A stretch of 64,000 nucleotides of DNA from Desulfuromonas sp. KJ2020 (GTDB lineage Bacteria > Desulfobacterota > Desulfuromonadia > Desulfuromonadales > SZUA-540). The translations under genes and the position numbers were made by a program. This document shows positions 8,566 through 17,760 of this stretch, piece by piece. A model generated the notes under the pieces. The model was given only the letters and a program-made list of their open reading frames with translations. It did not search any database and was not told the origin of the DNA. The stretch spans positions 341,192 through 405,191 of the forward strand of contig NZ_JAKUKE010000003.1 of NCBI RefSeq assembly GCF_024197615.1, written 5' to 3'. The stretch's first letter is position 1. Every line of letters begins with the position of its first letter.

Positions 8566-9393
8566 ATGTCAAACAGCTCTCCCGCCTCCACCCTTCTTGG
8601 AAAAATAGCAACCTATACCGAAATTCTGTCTCGCGACCCGAAGTCCACGGTCTTTGTGCCCTTGGCCGATGCGTACCGCAGCATGGGAATGCTCGATGAT
8701 GCGCTCGATATTGCTCTGCAGGGTACTCTTTCGCAACCCTTGTATCCGGCCGGGTTTCTTGCCCTGGGGCGTATTCAGGTAGAGAAGGGACACTTGGGCG
8801 ATGCGCGGCAATCTTTTGAAAAAGCTTTGGCCATCGAATCTGAAAACATGGAGGCGATCAACGAGCTCGTCCGAACCTGCCGGCTCCTAGGAGAAGAAAA
8901 TCTGGCCCTGCGTTGGCAGCAAAAAGCCGCCTCCCTGGTTACAGAGGATGAGGACGTAAAAGGGGAGGAGGCTAATCGAGCCGCCATCGAGCCTTCGCCG
9001 GTGGTGTCCTCCGGAGCCGCCGAAAATGCGGCTGATAGGGGAGTGGAACCGATCACCACCGCCACCATCGCCGAAATTTATATTCGGCAGGGATTTTTGC
9101 AACGGGCTCTGAAGGTCTATCGTGACCTGCTACGGGCAGACCCCCAGAATACGGTTGTCAAACAGAAGCTCACCGATCTGCAACAACGCATTCTGGAGAC
9201 TGAAGGGGGCACTGCCGAAAAGGCTGTCCTGACGCCGCCTTTGAAAGATGCGTCGCTTACCCATGCCGTTCCGCCCGAGGTGGAGAATCTTATATCACCC
9301 CCATCGGCCGAGCCTTCGCGGCGTCCCGATTTGCTTGCGGTCTTAAACGGCTGGCTGGAATCGATTCACAGGAGGAAAATGGATGTTCGCTGA
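8566..9393 (+). CDS. Tetratricopeptide-repeat protein, function unknown
   Basis: A 275-residue soluble protein without a signal peptide. The N-terminal half has TPR-like helices, for example AGFLALGRIQVEKGHLGDARQ and the following unit (about 60-120). A second TPR pair lies around residues 165-210 (IAEIYIRQGFLQRALKVYRD), with linkers rich in Glu/Ala/Pro. It follows aroB by 9 bp, and its 3' end overlaps the next gene, a roadblock/LC7 protein, by 11 bp. That overlap suggests the two proteins act together. No enzymatic motif is visible. Confidence 0.75.
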   Translation: MSNSSPASTLLGKIATYTEILSRDPKSTVFVPLADAYRSMGMLDDALDIALQGTLSQPLYPAGFLALGRIQVEKGHLGDARQSFEKALAIESENMEAINELVRTCRLLGEENLALRWQQKAASLVTEDEDVKGEEANRAAIEPSPVVSSGAAENAADRGVEPITTATIAEIYIRQGFLQRALKVYRDLLRADPQNTVVKQKLTDLQQRILETEGGTAEKAVLTPPLKDASLTHAVPPEVENLISPPSAEPSRRPDLLAVLNGWLESIHRRKMDVR

Positions 9394-9742
9394 GATGCTG
9401 CAGGGAATCGTGGAGAAGACTCCTGGCGGCGTAGGCGCCGTCCTGATGGGCTATGACGGCATCGCCATCGACCAGTATTTTCTACCCATTGAAGATGTCG
9501 ACCTGCAGCTGGTTTCCGTGGAATATGCCAATATCCTGAAAGAAATCCGCAAGACGATTGAGGTGCTTGGTACGGGGGCCATGGAAGAAGTGGTTATCAG
9601 GACTTCCCAGTTTTATGTCATTTTGCGCTCTGTTGGGCAGGATTATTTTGTGGCGCTGACGGTAGGGTCTGATGGCAACTTTGGCAAAGGGCGCTACCTC
9701 CTTATGAAAGAGACGCCCAGATTTCTGGAAGCTCTTCAATAA
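9383..9742 (+). CDS. Roadblock/LC7-domain protein (MglB-like)
   Basis: A 119-residue single-domain protein of the roadblock/LC7 superfamily. It opens with MLQGIVEKTPGGVGAVLMGYDG and has the alternating strands and helices of the family (ILKEIRKTIE, VVIRTSQFYVILRSV). In bacteria such proteins often regulate small Ras-like GTPases; MglB acts on MglA in polarity and pilus control. No GTPase gene lies next to it. AGGAGG precedes the ATG. Placement downstream of pilM-Q and coupled to a TPR protein makes a pilus-related role possible but unproven. Confidence 0.8.
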   Translation: MFAEMLQGIVEKTPGGVGAVLMGYDGIAIDQYFLPIEDVDLQLVSVEYANILKEIRKTIEVLGTGAMEEVVIRTSQFYVILRSVGQDYFVALTVGSDGNFGKGRYLLMKETPRFLEALQ

Positions 9743-9751
9743 AGGCCCTTT

Positions 9752-10186
9752 ATGACCTTTCTTGTATTGCACGGCCCCAATCTCAATCTTCTCGGTTCCC
9801 GCGAACCGGAAGTGTACGGTCATGAGACCCTTGAAGATATCAATCGACAACTGACCGATCTCGGGCGGGAGCTGGGCGTTAACCTCGTTTTCTTTCAGTC
9901 CAATCACGAAGGGGCTCTTATCGATCGCATTCACGCCGCCCGGACCGAAGGGATAGCCGGGATGGTCATCAACCCCGGGGGGCTGACCCATACCAGTGTC
10001 GCTCTTCGTGATGCCATTGCGGCAGTGGCGATCCCAACAGTGGAGGTTCATCTCTCCAATGTCCATGCGCGAGAGGAATTCAGGCGGCATTCGTATGTGG
10101 CCCCTGTCGTTCTCGGGCAGATCGCCGGCTTAGGGGCCTTTGGCTACCAGTTGGCTGTTCGCGGACTTTTAGCGAGACTGAAATAG
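9752..10186 (+). CDS. aroQ: Type II 3-dehydroquinate dehydratase
   Basis: A 144-residue dodecameric-type dehydroquinase, making 3-dehydroshikimate. Signature segments are [18 protein letters not shown] with the catalytic Tyr, [31 protein letters not shown] and the catalytic His region [15 protein letters not shown]. It completes a trio with aroK and aroB, although two unrelated genes separate it from aroB. Confidence 0.95.
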   Translation: MTFLVLHGPNLNLLGSREPEVYGHETLEDINRQLTDLGRELGVNLVFFQSNHEGALIDRIHAARTEGIAGMVINPGGLTHTSVALRDAIAAVAIPTVEVHLSNVHAREEFRRHSYVAPVVLGQIAGLGAFGYQLAVRGLLARLK

Positions 10187-10212
10187 ATAGTTATTGAGGG
10201 TAAAAGCCCATT

Positions 10213-11286
10213 ATGGTACAAGACAGAACCGCCTCCGCTCAGACTATTTTGGCGGGATACAAGCTGGATGCCCTGCTTTTTACCGGGGCAGCCAATGTTC
10301 GCTATCACTCGGGCTTTACCGGGTCGGACGGTGTTTTGGTCCTCACCCGCGAAAAAACCTGTTTCCTTACCGATTCTCGTTATACCTCTCAGGCCCGGCA
10401 GCAGGTTGTGGCGAAGGAGGTGAGAGAATACCGGCTCAAGGCAGATGGTGTGACATCCTTTCTTGCATCCGAAGGATGCCGCCGGGTTGGTTTTGAGGCA
10501 GAGGCGATGACCTGCGCTGAACTCCAGCGCCTGAAGGAAAGCAACCCTGCCCTGGAATGGATTCCTCTCGGGAAGGAACTTCGAGACCTGCGGGCGACCA
10601 AAAAGGATGACGAAGTAGTTTTCATTGAAAAAGCCGCCACTATTGCCGCTGAGGCTTTTTTTGAGATACAGCCCCAGATAAAGCCGGGCGTTTCCGAAAG
10701 GGATGTCGCCCTGGCCTTGGAATTTGCTATGCGACGCCTGGGAGGGGAGGATCGATCCTTTGACCTGATCGTCGCTTCCGGCCTTCGTGGGGCATTGCCC
10801 CATGGAGTCGCTTCGGATAAGGTGATTGCCGAAGGGGATCTCGTTACCATCGATTTTGGCACCCGCCTTAACGGCTACCATTCCGATGAGACGGTCACGC
10901 TGGCTGTCGGTGAGGTGTCGTCCGAGCTGCGAGACATTTACGATATTGTCCTGGAGGCCCATGACAGGGCCATGCAGCTGGTGCGTCCGGGGGTACGGCT
11001 TCAAGATGTCGACGCGGCGGCGCGAGGGCATATTCAGGCCCATGGTTATGGGGATTGTTTCGGGCACGGCTTAGGGCACGGCGTCGGCCTGCAGGTTCAT
11101 GAGGCACCAACGCTGTCGTCGCGAAGTGATGACGTGGCGGTGGAAGGCATGGTATTTACCATCGAACCGGGCATATATCTGCCCGGAACAGGCGGTGTTC
11201 GCATTGAGGATATGGTGCTGGTGACCAGGGATGGCTACCGCACCCTGACCAAAATACCCAAAGGCTATACTGTTCTGCCCTGCTGA
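10213..11286 (+). CDS. pepP: Xaa-Pro aminopeptidase (M24B)
   Basis: A 357-residue cytoplasmic metallopeptidase removing N-terminal residues before proline. A creatinase N-domain (about 1-125) is followed by the pita-bread domain. The metal ligands can be read: two Asp ([16 protein letters not shown]), His in [14 protein letters not shown], Glu in [10 protein letters not shown] and Glu in GGVRIEDMV. In many bacteria this gene lies between aroQ and efp or accB; here it precedes accB. Confidence 0.92.
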   Translation: MVQDRTASAQTILAGYKLDALLFTGAANVRYHSGFTGSDGVLVLTREKTCFLTDSRYTSQARQQVVAKEVREYRLKADGVTSFLASEGCRRVGFEAEAMTCAELQRLKESNPALEWIPLGKELRDLRATKKDDEVVFIEKAATIAAEAFFEIQPQIKPGVSERDVALALEFAMRRLGGEDRSFDLIVASGLRGALPHGVASDKVIAEGDLVTIDFGTRLNGYHSDETVTLAVGEVSSELRDIYDIVLEAHDRAMQLVRPGVRLQDVDAAARGHIQAHGYGDCFGHGLGHGVGLQVHEAPTLSSRSDDVAVEGMVFTIEPGIYLPGTGGVRIEDMVLVTRDGYRTLTKIPKGYTVLPC

Positions 11287-11370
11287 GAGGGGTGGGGCAT
11301 ATCAATTGTACAGAGGGTGGGCTTTCTTGAGCCATTCCGTTGTTTCACGAAAGATAACAGGAGGATATAA

Positions 11371-11862
11371 ATGGATATCAAAGATCTTAAAACACTGATC
11401 AAGATGGTCACGGAAACGGATATCACCGAATTTGAAATGGAGAACACGGAAGAAAAGATTTCCATCCGCCGTGGCAAGACCCAGGAGATCGTTCATGTGA
11501 CCGCTCCGGCTCAAATGGCTGCGCCGGCCATGGCGGCTGCGCCTGTCATGCAGGCTCCAGCCGCCCCCGCCCCGGCGGCTGCGCCGGCAGCCCCGGCGGC
11601 TGGACCGGCCCTCGGTGAGCGGCAGGAGATCATCAACTCTCCCATCGTCGGTACCTTCTACCGGGCGCCGTCCCCGGAATCGGCGGCGTATGTCGAGGTC
11701 GGCTCCGTAGTCGAAAAAGGACAGGTCTTCTGCATTGTGGAAGCCATGAAGCTGATGAACGAGATCGAGGCAGACTTTAAATGCAAGGTCATCGAAATTC
11801 TCAAAGAGAACGCTCAGCCTGTGGAATTCGGAGACCCTCTCTTTGTGGTCGAGAAGCTCTAA
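11371..11862 (+). CDS. accB: Biotin carboxyl carrier protein of acetyl-CoA carboxylase
   Basis: A 163-residue carrier for the first step of fatty-acid synthesis. The N-terminal helix region is followed by an Ala/Pro-rich flexible linker (about 45-80) and the biotinyl domain. The biotinylated lysine lies in CIVEAMKLMNEIEAD, near residue 126. A strong AGGAGG precedes the ATG. accC follows after 86 bp, the usual pairing. Confidence 0.96.
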   Translation: MDIKDLKTLIKMVTETDITEFEMENTEEKISIRRGKTQEIVHVTAPAQMAAPAMAAAPVMQAPAAPAPAAAPAAPAAGPALGERQEIINSPIVGTFYRAPSPESAAYVEVGSVVEKGQVFCIVEAMKLMNEIEADFKCKVIEILKENAQPVEFGDPLFVVEKL

Positions 11863-11948
11863 TTTTCGACAGAGCACTCCAAGGGCGGCCGCCTTTCGTT
11901 GGCTGACTCTTTCGAATTATCGAAGCATTTATAGGAGTAGATGAATCC

Positions 11949-13286
11949 ATGTTTCACAAGGTCCTGATCGCTAACCGCGGAGAGATCGCCCTGCGCATCA
12001 TCCGCGCCTGCAAGGAAATGGGGATCAAAACCGTTGCGGTCCATTCGACGGCTGACCACGAGGCCCTGCACGTCAAAATGGCCGACGAGAGTATCTGCAT
12101 CGGTCCGGCGCCGAGCTCGGAAAGCTATCTGAACATGCAGGCCATTATCAGCGCCGCCGAGGTCACCGATGCCGAGGCCATTCATCCCGGCTATGGCTTT
12201 TTGTCGGAAAACGCTGAGTTTGCTGAAATCTGTGCCAACTGCGGCATCACCTTCATCGGACCCACCCCCGAAAACATGCGGCGCATGGGGGATAAAATCC
12301 GGGCGCGGCAGACTGTGACCGAGGCCGGCGTCCCCATTCTGCCTGGCACCAAAGAGGGCGTCTTTTCCGTTGAAGAAGCCAAGCGCATTGCCGATGAGAT
12401 CGGTTACCCGGTTATCATCAAGGCGACCGCCGGTGGTGGTGGTCGCGGCATGAAGGTGGTGCATTCGCCGGCTTCTTTGGGCAATGCCTTCGCGGCGGCC
12501 CGTTCCGAGGCCCAGGCCGGATTTGGCAATCCTGATGTTTACATCGAAAAGTTCTGTGAAAAGCCGCGCCACGTGGAAATCCAGATTCTGGCCGACAAAC
12601 ACGGCAACGTGATTCACCTTGGCGAGCGGGACTGCTCGATCCAGCGTCGTCACCAGAAACTGGTCGAAGAGGCGCCCTGCCCGGTGCTGAACCCCGACGT
12701 CCGCAAAAGGATGGGGGAGTGTGCCGTAGCCGCAGCCAAGGCTGTTAACTACACCAGTGTCGGCACCATGGAATTTCTCCTGGATCAGGATGGCAGCTTC
12801 TACTTCATGGAGATGAATACCCGCGTTCAGGTGGAACATCCCGTCACTGAGATGATCACGGGCATCGACATCATCAAAGAGCAGATACGGTCGGCGTATG
12901 GGCTTCCTCTGCGTTACAAACAATCGGATGTGAAGATCCACGGTCATGCCATCGAATGCCGGATCAACGCGGAAGATCCCGTGAAATTCACACCCTCTCC
13001 CGGCAAGATCGATGGGTATCATACCCCCGGCGGGCTTGGTGTACGGGTGGACAGCGCCGTTTATGACAAGTACACGGTCCTTCCTCACTACGATTCCATG
13101 ATTGCCAAACTCATCGTCCATGCGGATACGCGTGAAGAAGCCATTAAGCGCATGTCACGGGCCCTGGATGAATATATTATCGAGGGCATTCGTACTTCCA
13201 TCTCCTTGCATCAACGCATCATGGCGAACAAGGATTTCATGGAAGGCAAGGTTGATACAGGTTTTATGGAACGACTGTTCTTCTAG
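11949..13286 (+). CDS. accC: Biotin carboxylase subunit of acetyl-CoA carboxylase
   Basis: A 445-residue ATP-grasp enzyme that carboxylates biotin on AccB. It starts [20 protein letters not shown] and contains the glycine-rich ATP loop [14 protein letters not shown]. The metal-binding [16 protein letters not shown] and the C-terminal domain are complete, and length is typical. It ends with a terminator. Confidence 0.97.
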   Translation: MFHKVLIANRGEIALRIIRACKEMGIKTVAVHSTADHEALHVKMADESICIGPAPSSESYLNMQAIISAAEVTDAEAIHPGYGFLSENAEFAEICANCGITFIGPTPENMRRMGDKIRARQTVTEAGVPILPGTKEGVFSVEEAKRIADEIGYPVIIKATAGGGGRGMKVVHSPASLGNAFAAARSEAQAGFGNPDVYIEKFCEKPRHVEIQILADKHGNVIHLGERDCSIQRRHQKLVEEAPCPVLNPDVRKRMGECAVAAAKAVNYTSVGTMEFLLDQDGSFYFMEMNTRVQVEHPVTEMITGIDIIKEQIRSAYGLPLRYKQSDVKIHGHAIECRINAEDPVKFTPSPGKIDGYHTPGGLGVRVDSAVYDKYTVLPHYDSMIAKLIVHADTREEAIKRMSRALDEYIIEGIRTSISLHQRIMANKDFMEGKVDTGFMERLFF

Positions 13287-13293
13287 TAGATGG

Positions 13294-13324
13294 AAAAAGT
13301 CAGGGGTCTTCCTGGCTTTTTCTC
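13294..13324 (+). terminator. Terminator after accC
   Basis: An 11-bp stem formed by 13294-13304 and 13311-13321 with a six-base loop ends in a T tract. It separates accBC from the ligase gene downstream. Confidence 0.8.
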
Positions 13325-13339
13325 TTTGGGGGTAGGTGT

Positions 13340-14191
13340 TTGGTTTCGTGGCGGCTTCTGCAGACCGGGCCACTATCCGGCTCGCTCAATATGGCTCTGG
13401 ATGAGTCTCTGTGGGAAGCCGTTCGGTGTGGCCAGTCGCCACCTGTACTGAGGCTCTATCGTTGGCAGCCGCCCACAGTGAGTCTGGGATACGCCCAGAA
13501 AACCCATCAGGCCGTCAACTTGTCAGCCTGTGCGGAACTGGGGATTCAGGTCGTGCGGCGCATGACAGGCGGCAGGGCGGTGCTGCATGATCAGGAGGTA
13601 ACCTATTCGGTCATTTCTCCCGATCGCACGAGTCTTTTTCCGGCGGGACTACTATCCAGCTATCGAATTATCGCTGATATCGTCGGGCAGACCCTTAGGT
13701 CTTGCGGACTCGATGTGCAGTTGGCCCCCGGACAGTTTAGCGAAAAAACACCGAGGACAGCACCTGAGAGCGCCTGCTTTACCGCTGTATCTCATTATGA
13801 GTTGACCTGTCGGGGGTGTAAAATTGCCGGGAGCGCGCAGAAACGAGGGGACGGTGTTTTTCTCCAGCACGGCTCCATCCCCGTCGATCTCGACCTGGAG
13901 ATGCTCTATCGGGTGCTGACTCCAGGGGCGGTCGACTGTAAAGGCCAGGGAGTGTCCGCCTACGGCCAGAAGATTGGCTGGGTCAACCGCTGGCTTGATC
14001 ATCCTGTCACTGTTGATATGCTGGAGCTAAAGCTGATAGAGACCTTTATCCGAAGCCTCGGAATTAGCCTGGTGCCGGATCAGGTAACCGCAGCCGAGTG
14101 GACGCTGGCCCAACAGCTGGCCTGCACCCGGTACCTAAACCCGAATTGGACTTTCAAGGATTCACGTCAACCTTGCCAGAGTGGTTGTTGA
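13340..14191 (+). CDS. Lipoate-protein ligase / octanoyltransferase (LipM-like) family protein
   Basis: A 283-residue BPL/LplA/LipB-fold protein. Family features are WRLLQTGPLSGSLNMALDE at the N-terminus, VRRMTGGRAVLHDQEVTYSV and KIAGSAQKR with the acyl-binding lysine. A cysteine in SACFTAVSHYEL occupies the place of the catalytic Cys of LipM-type octanoyltransferases, so octanoyl transfer is as likely as lipoate ligation. Translation appears to start at TTG 13340, six bases after a GGTAGG-like site. No lipA gene is adjacent. Confidence 0.82.
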   Translation: MVSWRLLQTGPLSGSLNMALDESLWEAVRCGQSPPVLRLYRWQPPTVSLGYAQKTHQAVNLSACAELGIQVVRRMTGGRAVLHDQEVTYSVISPDRTSLFPAGLLSSYRIIADIVGQTLRSCGLDVQLAPGQFSEKTPRTAPESACFTAVSHYELTCRGCKIAGSAQKRGDGVFLQHGSIPVDLDLEMLYRVLTPGAVDCKGQGVSAYGQKIGWVNRWLDHPVTVDMLELKLIETFIRSLGISLVPDQVTAAEWTLAQQLACTRYLNPNWTFKDSRQPCQSGC

Positions 14192-14230
14192 GCACCTACT
14201 AGAAATAGTCCTTGCCGAAAGGAGACCATA

Positions 14231-14632
14231 ATGAAACGTGTGTGGCTGTCTATTTTTGTCCTTCTGGGCGCCTTGGTCCTGTTGGGTATGGGAGGCGGTC
14301 CGCAGGGTTCGGTCCCCGAGCCTGACGAAAATCATGCTGTCAGTCTGCTGGATCGCAGCGGCACCAATACGGCGATATCCCAGTTTTCCATGGATGGAAA
14401 CACCTACTTCGAAGGTTGGTTGGGGGACGGCAAGGTGACAGTGTTCTTCCGGAACGTTAAATCCATCGAATTTGGTGAGATCAGCGGGGAAGATGTCCAG
14501 GCCAGCCTGGCCCTGAAATCGGGAGAAACACTCCAGGTTGTCAGCCGCAAAAGGGCCATGTTTTATGGAAAAACCTCTTACGGAAACTACCAGATTCGCG
14601 CCAGCGACATCGCTCGCATTAAATTTCAATGA
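14231..14632 (+). CDS. Small exported protein of unknown function
   Basis: A 133-residue protein with an N-terminal hydrophobic signal or anchor (about 4-20) and a predicted beta-rich remainder without cysteines. AGGAG precedes the ATG. Its stop overlaps the start of the TolC-like gene (ATGA), so it is probably translated with it and may be a periplasmic partner of that channel. I do not recognise a family. Confidence 0.7.
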   Translation: MKRVWLSIFVLLGALVLLGMGGGPQGSVPEPDENHAVSLLDRSGTNTAISQFSMDGNTYFEGWLGDGKVTVFFRNVKSIEFGEISGEDVQASLALKSGETLQVVSRKRAMFYGKTSYGNYQIRASDIARIKFQ

Positions 14633-16131
14633 AATGGTTTTGGGTTATTCTGATAGCACTGGCCGTTTTACCAGGGGATGTTTGGGCCGCGCCCTCCCGT
14701 TCTCTTGACCTGGCGCAGGCACAACGTCTTGCCATCGAACGCAATCTCGATCTCAAGGCCCAGCAGTTGCAGCACCGGGCCAGCCGCGCCCTGGAGCTGA
14801 AAGGGTTCGGCCTATATGATCCCCGGGCCGAGCTGTCCTACACCGAAGGGCAGGGGCAGGAGCCCCTCAACCTGTTCTATACCCCTTCGTTCAGGGGGGC
14901 GGAAAGCCGCTACCGGCAGCTGTCCTTTTCCCTATTACAGAAGCTTCCCACGGGTGCCGATGTTGGGCTGATTTATACTTCCCGCCGCCAGGACGACGAG
15001 CCGGCGGGCGCCATCAACCCGGCCTTTACCGGCGAGGCAGCTCTGACCCTGCGCCAGCCACTCCTGAAAAACTTCGGGCTGTTGCCTACCGAACAGGCCA
15101 TTATCTTGGCGGCCAGGGAGCGGGAAACCTCCTTGACGGATCTGCTGCTGAAGGCCTCTCACCTGGTAGCCCAGGTTCGGGATACATATTTCCAGGCCCT
15201 GGGGGTACGCGAAACCCTGCACACGCGCGAAACCTCTGTCGCGCTGGCCCGCCGAATTCTGGCCGAGAATAAGGCCCGTGTTGAGGCCGAAGTTCTGCCG
15301 CAACATGAAATTCTTGAAGCCGAGGTTGGCCTCAATGTGCGTGAAAGAGAACTGCTGGAGGCACAACAGGCCTATCGCGATGCCCTGGATGAACTGGCGG
15401 TTCTGGTAGCAGCTGATGCTTCTCCCGAATTGGCGGAAACACCTCTGTCGGTCCCTGCCTTGGCCGTTGATGAAGAGGAGGGATATCGGCAGGCCTTGCG
15501 CCGGCGCCCGGAAATACAACGCCACCTTCGGCAACTTGAGAAGCTTGAATTGGAACATACCCTGGCCAAAAATCAGCAACTTCCCGCTGTCGACCTGGTG
15601 GCCAGCTACGGATACAAAAGCCTGGGAGATAGTTTCGCTGACAGCCACGATGAGATGGCCTCGGGAGATTTCGAAAACTGGGAAGTGGGCTTGGCGCTTT
15701 CTTATCCTCTCGGCAATCGCGCCGCCCGCTACGAAGCTCACCGAAGCGCTCTGCTGCGTAAAAGCCAGGCAGCTCTGCTTGCCCAAAAGAAGCAGGAAGT
15801 TCGCCGTGAGATTCGTCAAGCTGCTCGCACCCTGGAGGTCAGTCGGAAAAAAATTGAGGTCACCGAACTCGGCAAGGCTCTGGCCGAGGAAAAGCTGAGT
15901 ATCCTGCTCAAACGCCAGGAAGTTGGGCTGGCCACCACCCGTGACGTTCTGGAAGGAGAAGAAGACCTTTCGCTGGCCCATACCGAGCACACCCTTGCCC
16001 TGGTCGACTACAACCAAAGCGTGACAGAGTACCTGCGGGTTACCGGGATGCTCCTCGAAAGTCAGGGCATCTACGTATCGGCCGTAGAGGATCCTCTCGC
16101 CCCTGCGCCTGTTTTGCGAATGCAACCATGA
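14629..16131 (+). CDS. TolC-family outer-membrane channel protein
   Basis: A 500-residue protein with a signal peptide (about 1-20, cleaving near VWAAPS). Two long helical OEP repeats follow: LDLAQAQRLAIERNLDL opens the first, and YRQALRRRPEIQRHLRQLEK starts the second near residue 285. TolC-like proteins form trimeric export ducts for efflux pumps or type I secretion. No inner-membrane pump or adaptor gene is adjacent, so the partner is unknown. The gene overlaps both neighbours by 4 bp. Confidence 0.85.
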   Translation: MKWFWVILIALAVLPGDVWAAPSRSLDLAQAQRLAIERNLDLKAQQLQHRASRALELKGFGLYDPRAELSYTEGQGQEPLNLFYTPSFRGAESRYRQLSFSLLQKLPTGADVGLIYTSRRQDDEPAGAINPAFTGEAALTLRQPLLKNFGLLPTEQAIILAARERETSLTDLLLKASHLVAQVRDTYFQALGVRETLHTRETSVALARRILAENKARVEAEVLPQHEILEAEVGLNVRERELLEAQQAYRDALDELAVLVAADASPELAETPLSVPALAVDEEEGYRQALRRRPEIQRHLRQLEKLELEHTLAKNQQLPAVDLVASYGYKSLGDSFADSHDEMASGDFENWEVGLALSYPLGNRAARYEAHRSALLRKSQAALLAQKKQEVRREIRQAARTLEVSRKKIEVTELGKALAEEKLSILLKRQEVGLATTRDVLEGEEDLSLAHTEHTLALVDYNQSVTEYLRVTGMLLESQGIYVSAVEDPLAPAPVLRMQP

Positions 16132-16958
16132 CAGTATTGAATATCGGCCATATCCACTATATTAACTGCGTCCCGTTTTTTCACTTTTTGCCCGCAACGC
16201 TGGAAGGCCATGCCGTCCGCATCGTGCAAGGTGTCCCCTCCCGTCTCAATGCCATGCTTCACGATGGCGATATCGACGTCAGCCCCTCCTCTTCGTTCGA
16301 ATATGCCCGCAACTGGCGTCAGTACCTCCTTTTGCCGGAACATTCCATCAGCTGCTTCGGCGATGTCCAAAGTGTCCTGCTTTTTTCCACCAGAGATCTG
16401 GAAGACCTGAAAGAGGAGGTGTTTTACCTGACAGGAGAATCCGCCACCTCGATCAATCTCCTTCAGGTTCTCCTGCGAGAATACCTGGGGTGCGAAAATT
16501 TCCGCAGCACCGTGCCTGATCGCCCCGTTGAAGAGCTGATCGCCGAGGGAAAGACCGCGCTCCTGATCGGCGACCGGGCGTTGCGGGCTGCCCGCAACCG
16601 TATCGAAGGGCAGCAGATCTACGATCTGGGTGGCTTGTGGAAGCGTTTCACCGGATTGCCGTTTGTTTTCGCGCTGTGGATTTTGCGTCGCGACGCGGCA
16701 GAAAAAAAGGGGGAAGCCCTGCGCGCCCTCCGGCGCCAACTGGCGCAATCTCGCGAGCAGGCCATGGAAAACCTAGGTGAGGTGGCGGCGGAAACCCCCG
16801 AAAAAGAGTGGATGGGGGAAGAGGGGCTGGTGGACTACTGGCAGTGCATGTCCTATGATCTAGGCGAAGAGCACCTTCGTGGCGTGCGGCACTTTTTCCA
16901 TCTCTGCGCCAAATATGGTCTGCTCCCTGAAGAGCCCGAAATCCATTTTTTTGCCTAG
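16128..16958 (+). CDS. mqnA: Chorismate dehydratase MqnA (futalosine menaquinone pathway)
   Basis: A 276-residue periplasmic-binding-protein-like enzyme that dehydrates chorismate to 3-enolpyruvyl-benzoate. The opening LNIGHIHYINCVPFFHFL, the PSRLNAMLHDGDIDVSPSSS segment and ALLIGDRAL are characteristic of the MqnA/MqnD family; the Asn after INC and SPSSS are typical of MqnA. Other mqn genes are not in the window. Anaerobic respirers of this lineage often use this pathway. The start overlaps the tolC-like stop. Confidence 0.92.
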   Translation: MTVLNIGHIHYINCVPFFHFLPATLEGHAVRIVQGVPSRLNAMLHDGDIDVSPSSSFEYARNWRQYLLLPEHSISCFGDVQSVLLFSTRDLEDLKEEVFYLTGESATSINLLQVLLREYLGCENFRSTVPDRPVEELIAEGKTALLIGDRALRAARNRIEGQQIYDLGGLWKRFTGLPFVFALWILRRDAAEKKGEALRALRRQLAQSREQAMENLGEVAAETPEKEWMGEEGLVDYWQCMSYDLGEEHLRGVRHFFHLCAKYGLLPEEPEIHFFA

Positions 16959-16964
16959 GTGATA

Positions 16965-17405
16965 TTACCTCTGCCTGTCCTCGTAGTCCTGCAAGATCTT
17001 GGCGTGATCGAAGCACAAAGGCTGAGGAAGATTATCCCAATCAAACCAGTGTGCTTCGGCGGCATCGTCGCCGCTGGCCAGCCAGCCCTCTTCCCTGGCC
17101 GAAAAGACAAAAGAGATGGTGTGCTGACGCGGATCCCGCGCGGGATCCGAATAGGCGCCGAACTGGGTTAACTCAGACAGGTTTAGCCCCGTTTCTTCCT
17201 GGGCCTCCCGCACCGCCGCTTCTTCCAGTGTTTCGCCATAATCGACAAATCCCCCCGGCAACGCCCAACCCAGTGGCGGGTTTTCGCGTTTGATCAGGAC
17301 GATCGCGTTGCCACGGCGAATAATGATATCCACGGTGGGAACAGGGTTGCGATAGACGGTGACGGCCTCCCCGCACCGGGGACAATTGAGCGTTTTGTTA
17401 TTCAC
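16965..17405 (-). CDS. Nudix hydrolase with N-terminal zinc ribbon
   Basis: A 146-residue enzyme. The N-terminus has a CPRC pair, half of a zinc-ribbon-like knuckle. The Nudix box is complete: [20 protein letters not shown] followed by ETGLNL. Substrates in this family include ADP-ribose, NADH and oxidised nucleotides; the exact one cannot be read. GTG start at 17405 with AAAGGAGA upstream. It is convergent with mqnA, with only 6 bp between the stops. Confidence 0.88.
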   Translation of the reverse strand: MNNKTLNCPRCGEAVTVYRNPVPTVDIIIRRGNAIVLIKRENPPLGWALPGGFVDYGETLEEAAVREAQEETGLNLSELTQFGAYSDPARDPRQHTISFVFSAREEGWLASGDDAAEAHWFDWDNLPQPLCFDHAKILQDYEDRQR

Positions 17406-17497
17406 ACGGTCTCCTTTTAAAGTTGATCAATGCCCGCAACATACCATGTTTTCGGTTGACACTTCCCGGTCAAATTGATTAGTTTTAGCGCTGCATT

Positions 17498-17584
17498 GCC
17501 CGGGTGGCGGAACTGGCAGACGCAAGGGACTTAAAATCCCTCGGCCTTATGGCTGTACGGGTTCGATTCCCGTCCCGGGCACCA
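17498..17584 (+). tRNA. tRNA-Leu (anticodon UAA)
   Basis: An 87-nt class II tRNA including encoded CCA. The acceptor stem GCCCGGG pairs with CCCGGGC. The anticodon stem AGGGA/TCCCT encloses loop CTTAAAA with anticodon TAA. A long variable arm and the T-loop GTTCGATTC follow. TTGACA at 17456-17461 may be its -35 element; the -10 is poor. The 3' end served as integration site for the island that follows. Confidence 0.96.
17561..17577 (+). repeat. attL: left direct repeat inside tRNA-Leu
   Basis: The 17-bp core lies in the T-arm and acceptor 3' strand of the tRNA gene. The element regenerates the GGGCACCA end, so the tRNA remains intact. Confidence 0.88.
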
Positions 17585-17618
17585 ATTAGGAATCCAATAC
17601 AAGTTAGGTAAGTCCAGG

Positions 17619-17648
17619 AGGCCCGCTAAAATAGCGGGTCTTTCTGTT
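17619..17648 (+). terminator. Terminator downstream of tRNA-Leu, inside the island
   Basis: CCCGCTA (17622-17628) and TAGCGGG (17632-17638) with loop AAA, extended by outer pairs, lead into a T-rich tract. It was brought by the element and replaces the original tRNA terminator, which now lies beyond attR. Confidence 0.8.
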
Positions 17649-17679
17649 TTTATCGTCCAGTAATATCTGTTGTTGTCCA

Positions 17680-17746
17680 TTGACATACCCCGTTCTTGGG
17701 GGTATATGTTGGGGTACGTAGTCCCTATTGCTGTTTTGCCTACCCC
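17680..17746 (+). promoter_or_regulatory. Integrase promoter with four TACCCC/GGGGTA hexamers
   Basis: TTGACA (17680-17685) and TATATG (17703-17708) are 17 bp apart. TACCCC occurs at 17686-17691 and 17741-17746, and its complement GGGGTA at 17699-17704 and 17711-17716. Two copies form a dyad inside the promoter spacer. They could be operators for AlpA or another repressor, or Int arm-type sites. Confidence 0.5.
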
Positions 17747-17760
17747 CAAAGGAGGCTGTT

